DNA from: Bacteroidales bacterium
GTDB taxonomy: Bacteria; Bacteroidota; Bacteroidia; Bacteroidales; UBA932
Reading direction: 5' to 3'
Assembly: GCA_017631875.1 (NCBI GenBank)
Contig: JAGBSL010000026.1
Span: forward strand, 1-35,149
DNA: 35,149 nt
The position numbers and the translations under genes were made by a program. Position 1 is the first letter of the stretch; every line of letters starts with the position of its first letter. Positions 25,179-32,509 of this stretch are shown here, in pieces. The notes beneath the pieces are model-generated. The model saw only the letters and a program-made list of their open reading frames with translations, made no database searches and was not told the DNA's origin.

Positions 25179-26153
25179 TTACCAGCCGAGAACGTATGAG
25201 AAAATGAGAGGAGCAACGATAGTTGCGTCTGACTCTACGATGAAACGTGGAGTGTCGACATCGAGCTTACCCCATGTGATCTTCTCGTTTGGAACTGCTC
25301 CGGAGTAAGAACCGTATGAAGTTGTACAGTCTGAGATCTGGCAGAAATAAGCCCAAAGCGGAACATCTGGCCAAGCGAGGTCCTGAGCCATCATAGGCAC
25401 AACGCAGATAGGGAAGTCACCTGCTGTACCACCACCGATCTGGAAGAAGCCTACGCCCTGTCCGCCGCAGTTCTCGCGGTACCACTCAGTAAGGAAGATC
25501 ATTGTCTCGATACCGTTCTTGATCATGTTAGGCTCGAACTCGCCGCTGATACAGTGTGCTGTGTAGATGTTAGCTGTAGTACAGTCCTCCCATGCAGGAA
25601 CGATGATAGGAATGTTCTTCTCGCATGCTGCAAGCACCCAGCTGTCCTTAGGGTCGATCTCGTAGTACTGCTCGAGAACGCCGCTGCGGAGAAGCTTGTA
25701 GATCACTTCCCAAGGGAAGAGTCTCTCGCCTGTAGCCTTCATCTCGTTCCATACGTCGAGAAGGTGGTCCTCAAGGCGGCGGAATGCCTCCTCCTCAGGG
25801 ATACATGTATCGGTAACACGGTTCATGTGCTTCTCGAGAAGCTCCTTCTCCTGCTCAGGAGTGAGGTCTCTATAGTTTGGAACTCTGTAGTAGTGGTTGT
25901 GAGCCACGAGGTTCATGATATCCTCCTCGAGGTTGTTTGCCGAGCATGACACGATCTGGATCTTGTCCTGACGGATCATCTCTGCAAGTGAAAGTCCGAG
26001 CTCTGCTGTAGACATAGCTCCAGCCATGGCAAGCATCATCTTGCCGCCCTTGTTCATGTGCTCGTCATATGCCTTTGCAGCGTCAACGAGAGCTGCAGAG
26101 TTGAAGTGACGATAGTGATGCGTAATGAACTGTGAAATAGGTCCTTTTTCCAT
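25179..26153 (-). CDS. Deoxyhypusine-synthase-like protein
   Basis: 324 residues. Matches the DHS fold: AMAGAMSTAELGLSLAEMIR near the N-terminus, SCSANNLEEDIMNLVA, VPAWEDCTT, FFQIGGGTAGDFP (NAD-binding) and the catalytic-lysine region ITWGKLDVDT with Lys296. All the core motifs appear intact. Eukaryotic DHS moves the aminobutyl group of spermidine to eIF5A, which bacteria lack. Bacterial members are thought to use other acceptors, for instance making homospermidine-type polyamines. The catalytic lysine suggests real aminobutyl-transfer chemistry; the acceptor is unknown. Divergent from lysA. Confidence 0.88.
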   Translation of the reverse strand: MEKGPISQFITHHYRHFNSAALVDAAKAYDEHMNKGGKMMLAMAGAMSTAELGLSLAEMIRQDKIQIVSCSANNLEEDIMNLVAHNHYYRVPNYRDLTPEQEKELLEKHMNRVTDTCIPEEEAFRRLEDHLLDVWNEMKATGERLFPWEVIYKLLRSGVLEQYYEIDPKDSWVLAACEKNIPIIVPAWEDCTTANIYTAHCISGEFEPNMIKNGIETMIFLTEWYRENCGGQGVGFFQIGGGTAGDFPICVVPMMAQDLAWPDVPLWAYFCQISDCTTSYGSYSGAVPNEKITWGKLDVDTPRFIVESDATIVAPLIFSYVLGW

Positions 26154-26180
26154 TTTCTTATTTTTTAGATGTTAATTTTC

Positions 26181-26217
26181 ACGTCATTGCGAGGCCTGAA
26201 AGGCCGTGGCAATCTGT
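26181..26217 (+). repeat. Palindromic repeat family B, copy upstream of lysA
   Basis: 37 bases: ACGTCATTGCGAGG, inner stem GGCCT-GAA-AGGCC, then GTGGCAATCTGT. Outer ATTGC/GCAAT arms are shared with the copies at 17674 and 27552. It lies in the 182-base gap between the divergent DHS-like and lysA genes. Confidence 0.88.
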
Positions 26218-26266
26218 CAACAAAACAGATGTTGTCAACAATCTGCGAAATTACGGATTTTTTCGC

Positions 26267-26274
26267 TATTTTTG
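26267..26274 (+). promoter_or_regulatory. -7 box TATTTTTG for lysA
   Basis: TAnnTTTG match 61 bases before the lysA ATG; no clear -33 element. Confidence 0.5.
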
Positions 26275-26279
26275 CAATC

Positions 26280-26303
26280 GTTTTCGGGACATTTTCCGAA
26301 AAC
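26280..26303 (+). promoter_or_regulatory. Hairpin in the lysA leader
   Basis: Perfect 8-base arms GTTTTCGG and CCGAAAAC with an 8-base loop, starting at the predicted transcription start. It could be an operator or leader hairpin. It is far too small for a lysine riboswitch. Confidence 0.45.
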
Positions 26304-26335
26304 ACGCGACACTTGACAGATCAGAATAAGATAAG

Positions 26336-27541
26336 ATGTTAGATATCAATATAATAGAGCGATTAGATAAAATTGCCACACCTTTCTATTACTACGACAT
26401 GGACCTGTTTCACAAGACAGTGGACTATGCCGCAGAGATGGCTGAAAAGTATGGCATAAAGATACATTATGCAGTTAAGGCCAACGTGGAGCGCAGGCTG
26501 CTCGAGTACATCAGCGGCAAGGGTTTCGGTGCTGACTGTGTCAGTGGAAACGAAGTCCTGCATGCGCACGAGTGCGGTTTTCCTGGTGACAAGATCGTGT
26601 ATGCCGGAGTAGGAAAGAGTGACAAGGAAATCTATAACGCGCTGAAGATCGGTATCGAGGCGTTCAACTGCGAGTCTCTCCAGGAGATTTACGTCATCAA
26701 TGAGATGGCTCATGTACATGGACTTAAGGCCAATGTTTCGGTCCGCATCAACCCTGACATCGACGCACATACCCATAAGTATGTGACGACCGGTCTCTAT
26801 GAAAACAAGTTCGGTATATCTCAGCACGAGTTCGACAAGCTGATCGACATTCTCAAGAAGAGCGAGCACATCAACTTCATTGGTCTGCATTTCCATATCG
26901 GATCGCAGATCACAAGGGTTGAGGAGGTGTTTGCCCTGGAGTGTCAGAGAGTCAATGACATCGTGGCGTATTTTGAGAGAAACGGCCTGAAGGTCAACAA
27001 TATCAACCTTGGAGGTGGTCTCGGGGTGGATTATGATGATCCGGACGAGAACGCGATTCCTGATTTCGAAACATGGTTCAGGACAATTTCCGAGAATATC
27101 GCCCGCCGCGATGACCAGGCAGTGCATGTGGAGCCGGGACGCTCACTCGTTGCCCAGTGTGCGACGCTGATCTCGCGTGTGCTTTTCGTCAAGAGCGGCG
27201 AGACCAAGAACTTCCTGATCATGGATGCGGGTATGAACGACCTGATCAGACCTGCACTTTACGGTGCATACCACAAGATAGAGAATCTGTCTGCGTCGCA
27301 GAGGACATTCTACCCGACACATCAGGCATACGACATCGTGGGACCGGTTTGCGAGTCCAGTGACGTATGGGGCGCGGGAAGACTTCTGCCACTCAGCGTC
27401 CGTGGCGACCTTATGGCAATCCGCAGCACGGGAGCCTACGGCCAGGTTATGGCCAGCCGCTACAACATGAAGGATCTCGCTCCTTCAGTATTCAGCGACG
27501 ACCTTGACTCCGCACCGGCTGTCATCGATTATTTTGAATAA
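26336..27541 (+). CDS. lysA: Diaminopimelate decarboxylase
   Basis: 401 residues, usual length. PLP lysine Lys48 in IHYAVKAN. Fold-III decarboxylase motifs include HFHIGSQI, NLGGGLGVDY (phosphate binding) and EPGRSLVAQ. The dimer-partner residues are in GPVCESSDVW, and the DAP-type specificity segment is MNDLIRPALYGAYH. The last distinguishes it from carboxynorspermidine decarboxylase. It converts meso-diaminopimelate to lysine and CO2 in the cytoplasm, the final step of lysine synthesis. It may be read through into ffh, 71 bases downstream, as no terminator but only a palindromic repeat separates them. Confidence 0.93.
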   Translation: MLDINIIERLDKIATPFYYYDMDLFHKTVDYAAEMAEKYGIKIHYAVKANVERRLLEYISGKGFGADCVSGNEVLHAHECGFPGDKIVYAGVGKSDKEIYNALKIGIEAFNCESLQEIYVINEMAHVHGLKANVSVRINPDIDAHTHKYVTTGLYENKFGISQHEFDKLIDILKKSEHINFIGLHFHIGSQITRVEEVFALECQRVNDIVAYFERNGLKVNNINLGGGLGVDYDDPDENAIPDFETWFRTISENIARRDDQAVHVEPGRSLVAQCATLISRVLFVKSGETKNFLIMDAGMNDLIRPALYGAYHKIENLSASQRTFYPTHQAYDIVGPVCESSDVWGAGRLLPLSVRGDLMAIRSTGAYGQVMASRYNMKDLAPSVFSDDLDSAPAVIDYFE

Positions 27542-27551
27542 TAAGGTCTAC

Positions 27552-27586
27552 ACGTCATTGCGAGGGCTCTGCCCGTGGCAATCTGT
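27552..27586 (+). repeat. Palindromic repeat family B, copy between lysA and ffh
   Basis: 35 bases: ACGTCATTGCGAGG, inner stem GGGC-TCT-GCCC, then GTGGCAATCTGT. The inner stem differs in sequence from the 26181 copy but still pairs. Confidence 0.88.
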
Positions 27587-27612
27587 AAGAAGAAAAGTAA
27601 AAGTATATATAT

Positions 27613-28947
27613 ATGTTCGAGAATTTAAGTGAAAGACTTGAGAGGTCGTTCAAGATCCTCAAAGGTGAAGGAAAAATTACCGAGGTGAACATCTCGGAGG
27701 CGATGAAGGATATCCGCCGCGCCCTGCTGGACGCCGACGTGAGCTACAAGATCGCCAAGCAGTTCTGCGACGACGTAAAGAAGAAGGCGATCGGTCAGAA
27801 TGTGCTTACAGCAGTGAAGCCGCAGCAGATGATCGTGAAGATCGTTCATGACGAGCTTGCAGCCCTGATGGGAAGCGAATCATCAGATATAAATCTGAAA
27901 GGTTCTCCAGCTATCGTGCTCGTTGCCGGTCTTAACGGTTCCGGTAAGACAACATTCTCCGGAAAGCTCGCTCTCCACGTAAAGAGCAAGCGCGGAATGA
28001 GGGTTCTCCTCGCAGCCTGCGACTACTTCCGTCCAGCGGCTATCGACCAGCTGAAGGTGCTCGGAGAGCAGATCGGAGTGGATGTTTACTCTGAGGAAGG
28101 CGTTAAGGATCCTATCCAGATCGCACAGAATGCAATCAAGAAGGCAAAGAACGAGGGATATTCAGTAGTTATCGTCGATACAGCCGGACGTCTCGCTGTA
28201 GACCAGGAGCTCATGGACGAGATCTCTGCACTCCACAAGGCGGTGCAGCCGACAGAGACTCTCTTCGTTGTGGATGCCATGACCGGTCAGGATGCAGTAG
28301 AGACTGCTAAGGCATTCAACGACAGACTCGACTTCGACGGAGTTGTACTCACCAAGATGGATGGTGACACCCGCGGTGGTGCTGCCCTCTCTATCAAGGC
28401 AGTGGTAGGCAAGCCTATCAAGTTCGTCAGCACAGGCGAGAAGATGGAGGCCCTGGACGTATTCCACCCTGCACGTATCGCAGACCGTATCCTCGGCATG
28501 GGAGACGTCGTTTCCCTCGTGGAGAAGGCTCAGGAGCAGTTCGACGAGGCTCAGGCACGTGAGCTCAAAAAGAAGCTCGCAAAGGATCAGTTCACTCTCT
28601 GGGACTTCTACCAGCAGATTCAGCAGATCAAGAAGATGGGTAACATCAAGGATCTCGCTTCAATGATCCCTGGAGTAGGTAAGGCGATCAAGGACATCGA
28701 CATGGACAATGACTCGTTCAAGGGTATTGAGGCTATCATCCTCTCAATGACCCCATACGAGCGTGAGCATCCTGAGTGCCTCAACGGAAGCCGCAGAAAG
28801 AGAATCGCGGACGGTTCCGGCACATCACTCCCTGAGGTAAACAAGCTTCTCAAGCAGTTCGAGGGAACGCGCAAGATGATGAAGACAGTCATGGGCGCCG
28901 GCCCGATGGGCATGATGGGACGCCACGGCGGTAAGAAGCGCAAATAA
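27613..28947 (+). CDS. ffh: Signal recognition particle GTPase Ffh
   Basis: 444 residues, typical SRP54 length. The N domain occupies about 1-90. The G domain carries GLNGSGKTT near residue 107, the insertion-box region ACDYFRPAAIDQLK, VDTAGRL, TKMDGDTRGGAA and STGEKMEAL. The methionine-rich M domain (about 300 on; LASMIPGVGKAI, MTPYEREHP, RRKRIADGSG) ends MGMMGRHGGKKRK and binds 4.5S RNA and signal peptides. It targets inner-membrane and secreted proteins to SecYEG with FtsY. It is followed by a strong terminator. SRP RNA is not seen in the window. Confidence 0.97.
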   Translation: MFENLSERLERSFKILKGEGKITEVNISEAMKDIRRALLDADVSYKIAKQFCDDVKKKAIGQNVLTAVKPQQMIVKIVHDELAALMGSESSDINLKGSPAIVLVAGLNGSGKTTFSGKLALHVKSKRGMRVLLAACDYFRPAAIDQLKVLGEQIGVDVYSEEGVKDPIQIAQNAIKKAKNEGYSVVIVDTAGRLAVDQELMDEISALHKAVQPTETLFVVDAMTGQDAVETAKAFNDRLDFDGVVLTKMDGDTRGGAALSIKAVVGKPIKFVSTGEKMEALDVFHPARIADRILGMGDVVSLVEKAQEQFDEAQARELKKKLAKDQFTLWDFYQQIQQIKKMGNIKDLASMIPGVGKAIKDIDMDNDSFKGIEAIILSMTPYEREHPECLNGSRRKRIADGSGTSLPEVNKLLKQFEGTRKMMKTVMGAGPMGMMGRHGGKKRK

Positions 28948-28974
28948 TTCGAGGATTTTTTGAAATCGTGATAT

Positions 28975-29010
28975 ACGAGGGATAGATGGTATGTCTGTCC
29001 CTCGTTTTTT
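28975..29010 (+). terminator. Terminator of ffh
   Basis: Stem ACGAGGGA-t-AGA with TCT-g-TCCCTCGT around a 7-base loop, followed by six T. The T-run overlaps the stop codon of the convergent trkH. Confidence 0.85.
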
Positions 29011-30460
29011 AGGATTTTCTATTGAAGATGAGTGAAATGGCCACGAGGATAGGGAAGATTTCGAGTCGGCCCAGGAACATGTCCATCGTGTAGATGAACT
29101 TTGCGACCTCAGGCTGCGAGCCGTAGCTGCCCATGGTGCCGAGCGAGCCGAGTCCCGGACCGACGTTTCCAAGCGATGCCAGAGTGCCGGAGAATGCCTC
29201 GGCTATATCCACGCCGCACAGCAGTACAGCTACAAAGGACAGGAAAATCACTATTATATACAGGACGATGAACAGGAAGATCGATGATACGGTGTCTTCC
29301 GCTACGCATGCGTCTCCAACCCTTGTCCTGAACACCGCCGATGGGGAGAGCCTCTTGCGGAAGTCTCCCATGATAGCTTTGATGGATATATACATTCTGT
29401 CAGCCTTGATACCTCCTGTTGTCGAGCCGGAGCATCCGCAGTGGAAGCCGGCGAAAAGAAGGATCGCATTGGCCATGATAGGCCAGAAGGCATTATCCGC
29501 CTGACCGAATCCCGTGGTGGATATGAAGCTGATGACCTGGAACGAGCCGCTCATCAAGGCTTCCGGGAATCTCAGTCCTCCCTGAATCGTCAGGGATAAT
29601 GTCGCAAGGGCGGAAAGAACCAGAATGACCATGAGGTAGTATCTGGTGATAGGGTGTCTGAGCGGTTTGAATGACCTTGTGGCGATGCTGGCGTATATGA
29701 CTCCGAAATGCATGGATGCAAGGGTCATGAATACCATGATGATTATGTTTATCGCATTGGAGTCATAGAACATGATAGATGTGTTCTTCGTGCTGAATCC
29801 TCCTGTAGCGATCGTGCTGAATGCGTGGTTGATGGCGTCAAACGGGGTCATTCCCGCTGCCCAGAGACAGAGGAATTCTGCTATGGTGAGGCCTATGTAT
29901 GTGAATGTTATGACCCTGACCGTCTTGCCTGACTTATATCGGTAGCCTTCCTTGGCAATTGATGAAAGCTCCAGGTGTGACAGCTTGAACTTGAACGTGC
30001 TGGTGTCCGGAAGGATCAGCAGCAGGAATACGACGACACCCAGTCCTCCGATGTAATGGGTCGATGAACGCCACATCAGCAGGCTCTTGGGAAGCGCTTC
30101 GATGTCTGTCAGGATGGTCGATCCAGTGGTCGTGTAGCCGGAAACGCTTTCGAACCATGCGTTCATCAGGGTGAATTCTCCTCCCCAGAGAACATATGGA
30201 AGCATGCCGAATATGAATGACAGCAGCCATGAAAAGACTATGGTGACAAATCCCTCCTGGGTCGTCTCCTGCTGGGCATTTTTTACGAAGATCAATGGGA
30301 AGGAACCGGCTATGCTGGTGATGAGGAAGCTGATAAGCAGGGGAGTGAATCCTGAGTCGAAGCCATATGCGGCCGATACTCCCAGTGATAGGAGCATGAA
30401 CAATGCGTTGACTTGCAATGCCTTGCCGATGTCAAGCGATATGGCTTTGACGTTCATCAT
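29009..30460 (-). CDS. trkH: TrkH-family potassium uptake channel subunit (copy 2)
   Basis: 483 residues (482 if the second Met at 30457 is used, which aligns with copy 1). Filter sequences are GYTTTGST, IATGGFST, ISTTGFG and LASLGNVGPGLG, with FHCGCSGSTTGGIK. It shares length and layout with the TrkH at 12508-13959, with many substitutions, so this is an older duplication rather than a recent copy. The third filter differs (STTGFG versus STAGFA). It follows a LuxR-type regulator by 3 bases. It converges on ffh and shares its terminator region. No TrkA gene is present. Confidence 0.95.
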   Translation of the reverse strand: MMNVKAISLDIGKALQVNALFMLLSLGVSAAYGFDSGFTPLLISFLITSIAGSFPLIFVKNAQQETTQEGFVTIVFSWLLSFIFGMLPYVLWGGEFTLMNAWFESVSGYTTTGSTILTDIEALPKSLLMWRSSTHYIGGLGVVVFLLLILPDTSTFKFKLSHLELSSIAKEGYRYKSGKTVRVITFTYIGLTIAEFLCLWAAGMTPFDAINHAFSTIATGGFSTKNTSIMFYDSNAINIIIMVFMTLASMHFGVIYASIATRSFKPLRHPITRYYLMVILVLSALATLSLTIQGGLRFPEALMSGSFQVISFISTTGFGQADNAFWPIMANAILLFAGFHCGCSGSTTGGIKADRMYISIKAIMGDFRKRLSPSAVFRTRVGDACVAEDTVSSIFLFIVLYIIVIFLSFVAVLLCGVDIAEAFSGTLASLGNVGPGLGSLGTMGSYGSQPEVAKFIYTMDMFLGRLEIFPILVAISLIFNRKS

Positions 30461-30463
30461 ATT

Positions 30464-31048
30464 CTATATGTCGCTTATGTCGATCAGGCCGGAGAGGACA
30501 GCGTAAACTGTCAGTTTGCCTATTGATCTGGTCTGGAGCTTATCGCATATGTTGTTCCTGTGGAATATCGCTGTCGGAACTGAAATCTTCAATCTCTCGG
30601 CTATCTCTTTGTTGATCAGTCCTTTGACTATAAGTACGAGCACCTCTTTCTCTCGATCAGACAGCCTGTCGGCAATCCTTCTCTTGCGTGCTGTCTCGTC
30701 TGTCATATACCATCTGCGTTCAAGCTCCGATTCCATTAGCCTGTCTCTGAGCTCCTTCTCGCTGACGGTGCAGTCAAGCAATCTGAATCCAGCCTTCTCA
30801 ATAGCTTCATTGCTGCCTTCGGCCAGCACGGTTGTCTGGTCTTTCAGGGTCTCGAACTCATCGGCGTTGCTGAACAGCATTTCTGTGCTCACGAAGAAAT
30901 GCACGAAATGTCTGTTGGAGTCCCTGATCATCTCCTCCATTGTCTTGTATATGTGGATTTCCACATGGTCATAGATCTCCCAAAGCATGCCGCGCAGCGA
31001 CGTGCTGGTCAAAGTATTCCTATCTATGATTGCAAAACACGGGTTCAT
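30464..31048 (-). CDS. LuxR-type regulator with a degenerate receiver-like N-terminus
   Basis: 194 residues. The C-terminal LuxR/NarL helix-turn-helix lies at about 130-190 (LSDREKEVLVLIVKGLINKE, then IAERLKISVPTAIFHRNNIC). The N-terminal 110 residues start like a receiver domain (FAIIDRNTLTSTSLRGMLWE). After the third strand, however, the expected phospho-acceptor Asp is missing (VHFFVSTEML), so ordinary phosphorylation is unlikely. No histidine kinase lies nearby. The stop is 3 bases from the trkH start, so it is co-transcribed with the channel. Control of its own operon or potassium homeostasis is inferred. The -7 box is only 8 bases from the ATG. Confidence 0.88.
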   Translation of the reverse strand: MNPCFAIIDRNTLTSTSLRGMLWEIYDHVEIHIYKTMEEMIRDSNRHFVHFFVSTEMLFSNADEFETLKDQTTVLAEGSNEAIEKAGFRLLDCTVSEKELRDRLMESELERRWYMTDETARKRRIADRLSDREKEVLVLIVKGLINKEIAERLKISVPTAIFHRNNICDKLQTRSIGKLTVYAVLSGLIDISDI

Positions 31049-31055
31049 ATCTTCG

Positions 31056-31063
31056 CAAATATA
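31056..31063 (-). promoter_or_regulatory. -7 box TATATTTG for the LuxR-trkH operon
   Basis: Exact TAnnTTTG match whose inner end is 8 bases from the ATG at 31048; the transcript would have almost no leader. Confidence 0.6.
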
Positions 31064-31084
31064 ATGATTCTAAATCAAATTCAC

Positions 31085-31092
31085 TATCTTTG
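31085..31092 (+). promoter_or_regulatory. -7 box TATCTTTG for the flavodiiron gene
   Basis: TAnnTTTG match. The predicted leader of about 115 bases contains the whole 67-base three-hairpin element. Confidence 0.55.
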
Positions 31093-31134
31093 TATGATTT
31101 TAGAAAAGGCCAAAAAGCTCGAAGAATTTTTGGC

Positions 31135-31201
31135 CCGGCCCGGGTAGGGCCGAAGTTCCCCCTGAAAGGGGGATGTCACGTAGTGACAGGGGGTTAAGAT
31201 A
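31135..31201 (+). repeat. 67-base three-hairpin repeat, copy 2 (upstream of the flavodiiron gene)
   Basis: GGCCC-GGGTA-GGGCC, CCCCC-TGAAA-GGGGG and GTCAC-GTA-GTGAC, then AGGGGGTTAAGATA, ending 14 bases before the ATG at 31216. All stems equal copy 1 at 15548-15614; the only three changes are in loops. Confidence 0.9.
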
Positions 31202-31215
31202 ATATTAAATACAAC

Positions 31216-32394
31216 ATGGAAAAAATAAGCAACAGAATCTATTCAGTAGGAGTTAACGACCAGGACAAGGTCCTTTTCGAAGGCCTATGGCCGATTCCTT
31301 ACGGTGTAAGTTATAATTCATATCTCGTCGTTGACGAGAAGGTTGCCCTCATCGACACTGTAGAGTGCGGTTTCGAGGAAGAGTATCTTGCAAACATCGA
31401 TGAGGTGCTCGGTGGCAGGAAGATCGATTATCTTGTGGTGAACCACATGGAGCCGGACCACTCGTCGCTGATCGCGTACATGCTCGAGAAACATCCTGAG
31501 CTCCAGATCATTGCAAACGCAAAGACAGTCCCTATGCTCAAGGGCTATTACAAGACTCCGGAGGACAAAATCAAGGTTGTTGCAGAAGGCGAGTCAGTGA
31601 GCCTTGGCTCATGCTCTCTCAGTTTCCACATGATCCCTATGGTGCATTGGCCTGAGACTATGGTGACATGGCTCGCAGAGGAGGGGACCCTCTTCTCGGG
31701 AGATGCATTCGGTACATTCGGCGCCGTCAACGGCGGAATCGTTGATGCGGAAGGAACATTCGAGGAGTATCGCGACGAGATGATCAGATACTACTCAAAC
31801 ATTGTAGGAAAGTATGGCGTTCCAGTCCAGCAGGCCCTCAAGAAGCTCGGCGGACTTGAAATCAAGAGGGTTTGCAGCACACATGGACCGGTATGGGAGA
31901 CCAACATCGCGCAGGTAGTTGCCCTTTATGACAGGATGAGTCGTTATGATGTCGACAGGGGAGTGTGTATCGTATATGGTTCCATGTACGGAAACACTGC
32001 AGCTGCGGCCGATGCTCTTGCAATGGAGCTCGAGGCTCGCGGCATACCTTACGCCATCCATGACCTTGCAGGTAACAATGCAGGAGAACTCGGAGTGTCA
32101 GGCGCAATCAGAGACGCCTTCAAGTATGACACTATCGTGGCAGGTTCCCCTACATATAATAACGGCATCTTCCCTCCAGTGGAGACCTTCATGAGAGCAT
32201 TGAAGGCGCGCCAGGTGAAGGGAAGACGATTCTATGCGTTCGGCTCATACACATGGGCAGGAGCCAGCGTGAAGCAGCTCAATGCCCTCGCCGAGGAGAT
32301 GGGCTTTGAGGTACTGGGAGACGGCATGTCATTCCCGCAGGCATATACCAGCGAGAAATGCAACATCGCAGCCGTCGCTGACCTGCTGATGTAG
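31216..32394 (+). CDS. fprA: Flavodiiron protein (A-type flavoprotein, O2/NO reductase)
   Basis: 392 residues. The metallo-beta-lactamase-like domain carries the diiron ligands: HMEPDH (residues 77-82), MVHWPETM, SGDAFGTFG and CSTHGPVWE. The flavodoxin domain starts near 253 with the FMN phosphate loop YGSMYGNTAAA and continues with SPTYNNGIFPP and FGSYTWAGASVKQL. There is no fused rubredoxin or oxidoreductase, so electrons come from a separate donor. It reduces O2 to water or NO to N2O in the cytoplasm, protecting anaerobes. It has its own promoter and a long structured leader with the 67-base repeat. Confidence 0.94.
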   Translation: MEKISNRIYSVGVNDQDKVLFEGLWPIPYGVSYNSYLVVDEKVALIDTVECGFEEEYLANIDEVLGGRKIDYLVVNHMEPDHSSLIAYMLEKHPELQIIANAKTVPMLKGYYKTPEDKIKVVAEGESVSLGSCSLSFHMIPMVHWPETMVTWLAEEGTLFSGDAFGTFGAVNGGIVDAEGTFEEYRDEMIRYYSNIVGKYGVPVQQALKKLGGLEIKRVCSTHGPVWETNIAQVVALYDRMSRYDVDRGVCIVYGSMYGNTAAAADALAMELEARGIPYAIHDLAGNNAGELGVSGAIRDAFKYDTIVAGSPTYNNGIFPPVETFMRALKARQVKGRRFYAFGSYTWAGASVKQLNALAEEMGFEVLGDGMSFPQAYTSEKCNIAAVADLLM

Positions 32395-32440
32395 TAGAAA
32401 TATAGTCGCTGATGAAGACATCGTCCACAGTTTTATAGTA

Positions 32441-32486
32441 AAAGCGTGGCAGATACCCACCTCGAAGGCTGGATCTGCCACGCTTT
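32441..32486. terminator. Bidirectional terminator between fprA and panE
   Basis: Perfect 14-base arms (AAAGCGTGGCAGAT at 32441-32454, complement at 32473-32486) between convergent genes; T-rich bases follow on the plus strand. Confidence 0.75.
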
Positions 32487-32509
32487 CGCTATGTTTTCGT
32501 GGAAGGTGT

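Noticed and set aside
26217..26240. GTCAACA direct repeat near the lysA promoter as an operator or transposon target duplication
   Set aside because: Seven bases in AT-rich DNA occur by chance; no mobile element lies between them.
26363..27127. 254-codon minus-strand frame inside lysA
   Set aside because: Antisense shadow; lysA is intact with all active-site motifs.
27542..27612. SRP 4.5S RNA next to ffh
   Set aside because: The gap holds only a family-B repeat; no conserved SRP RNA tetraloop hairpin was seen.
31094..31147. 17-codon plus-strand mini-ORF (MILEKAKKLEEFLARPG) before fprA, ending in the 67-base repeat
   Set aside because: Its ATG lies within two bases of the -7 box, so it would be upstream of the transcription start and not translated from that promoter.
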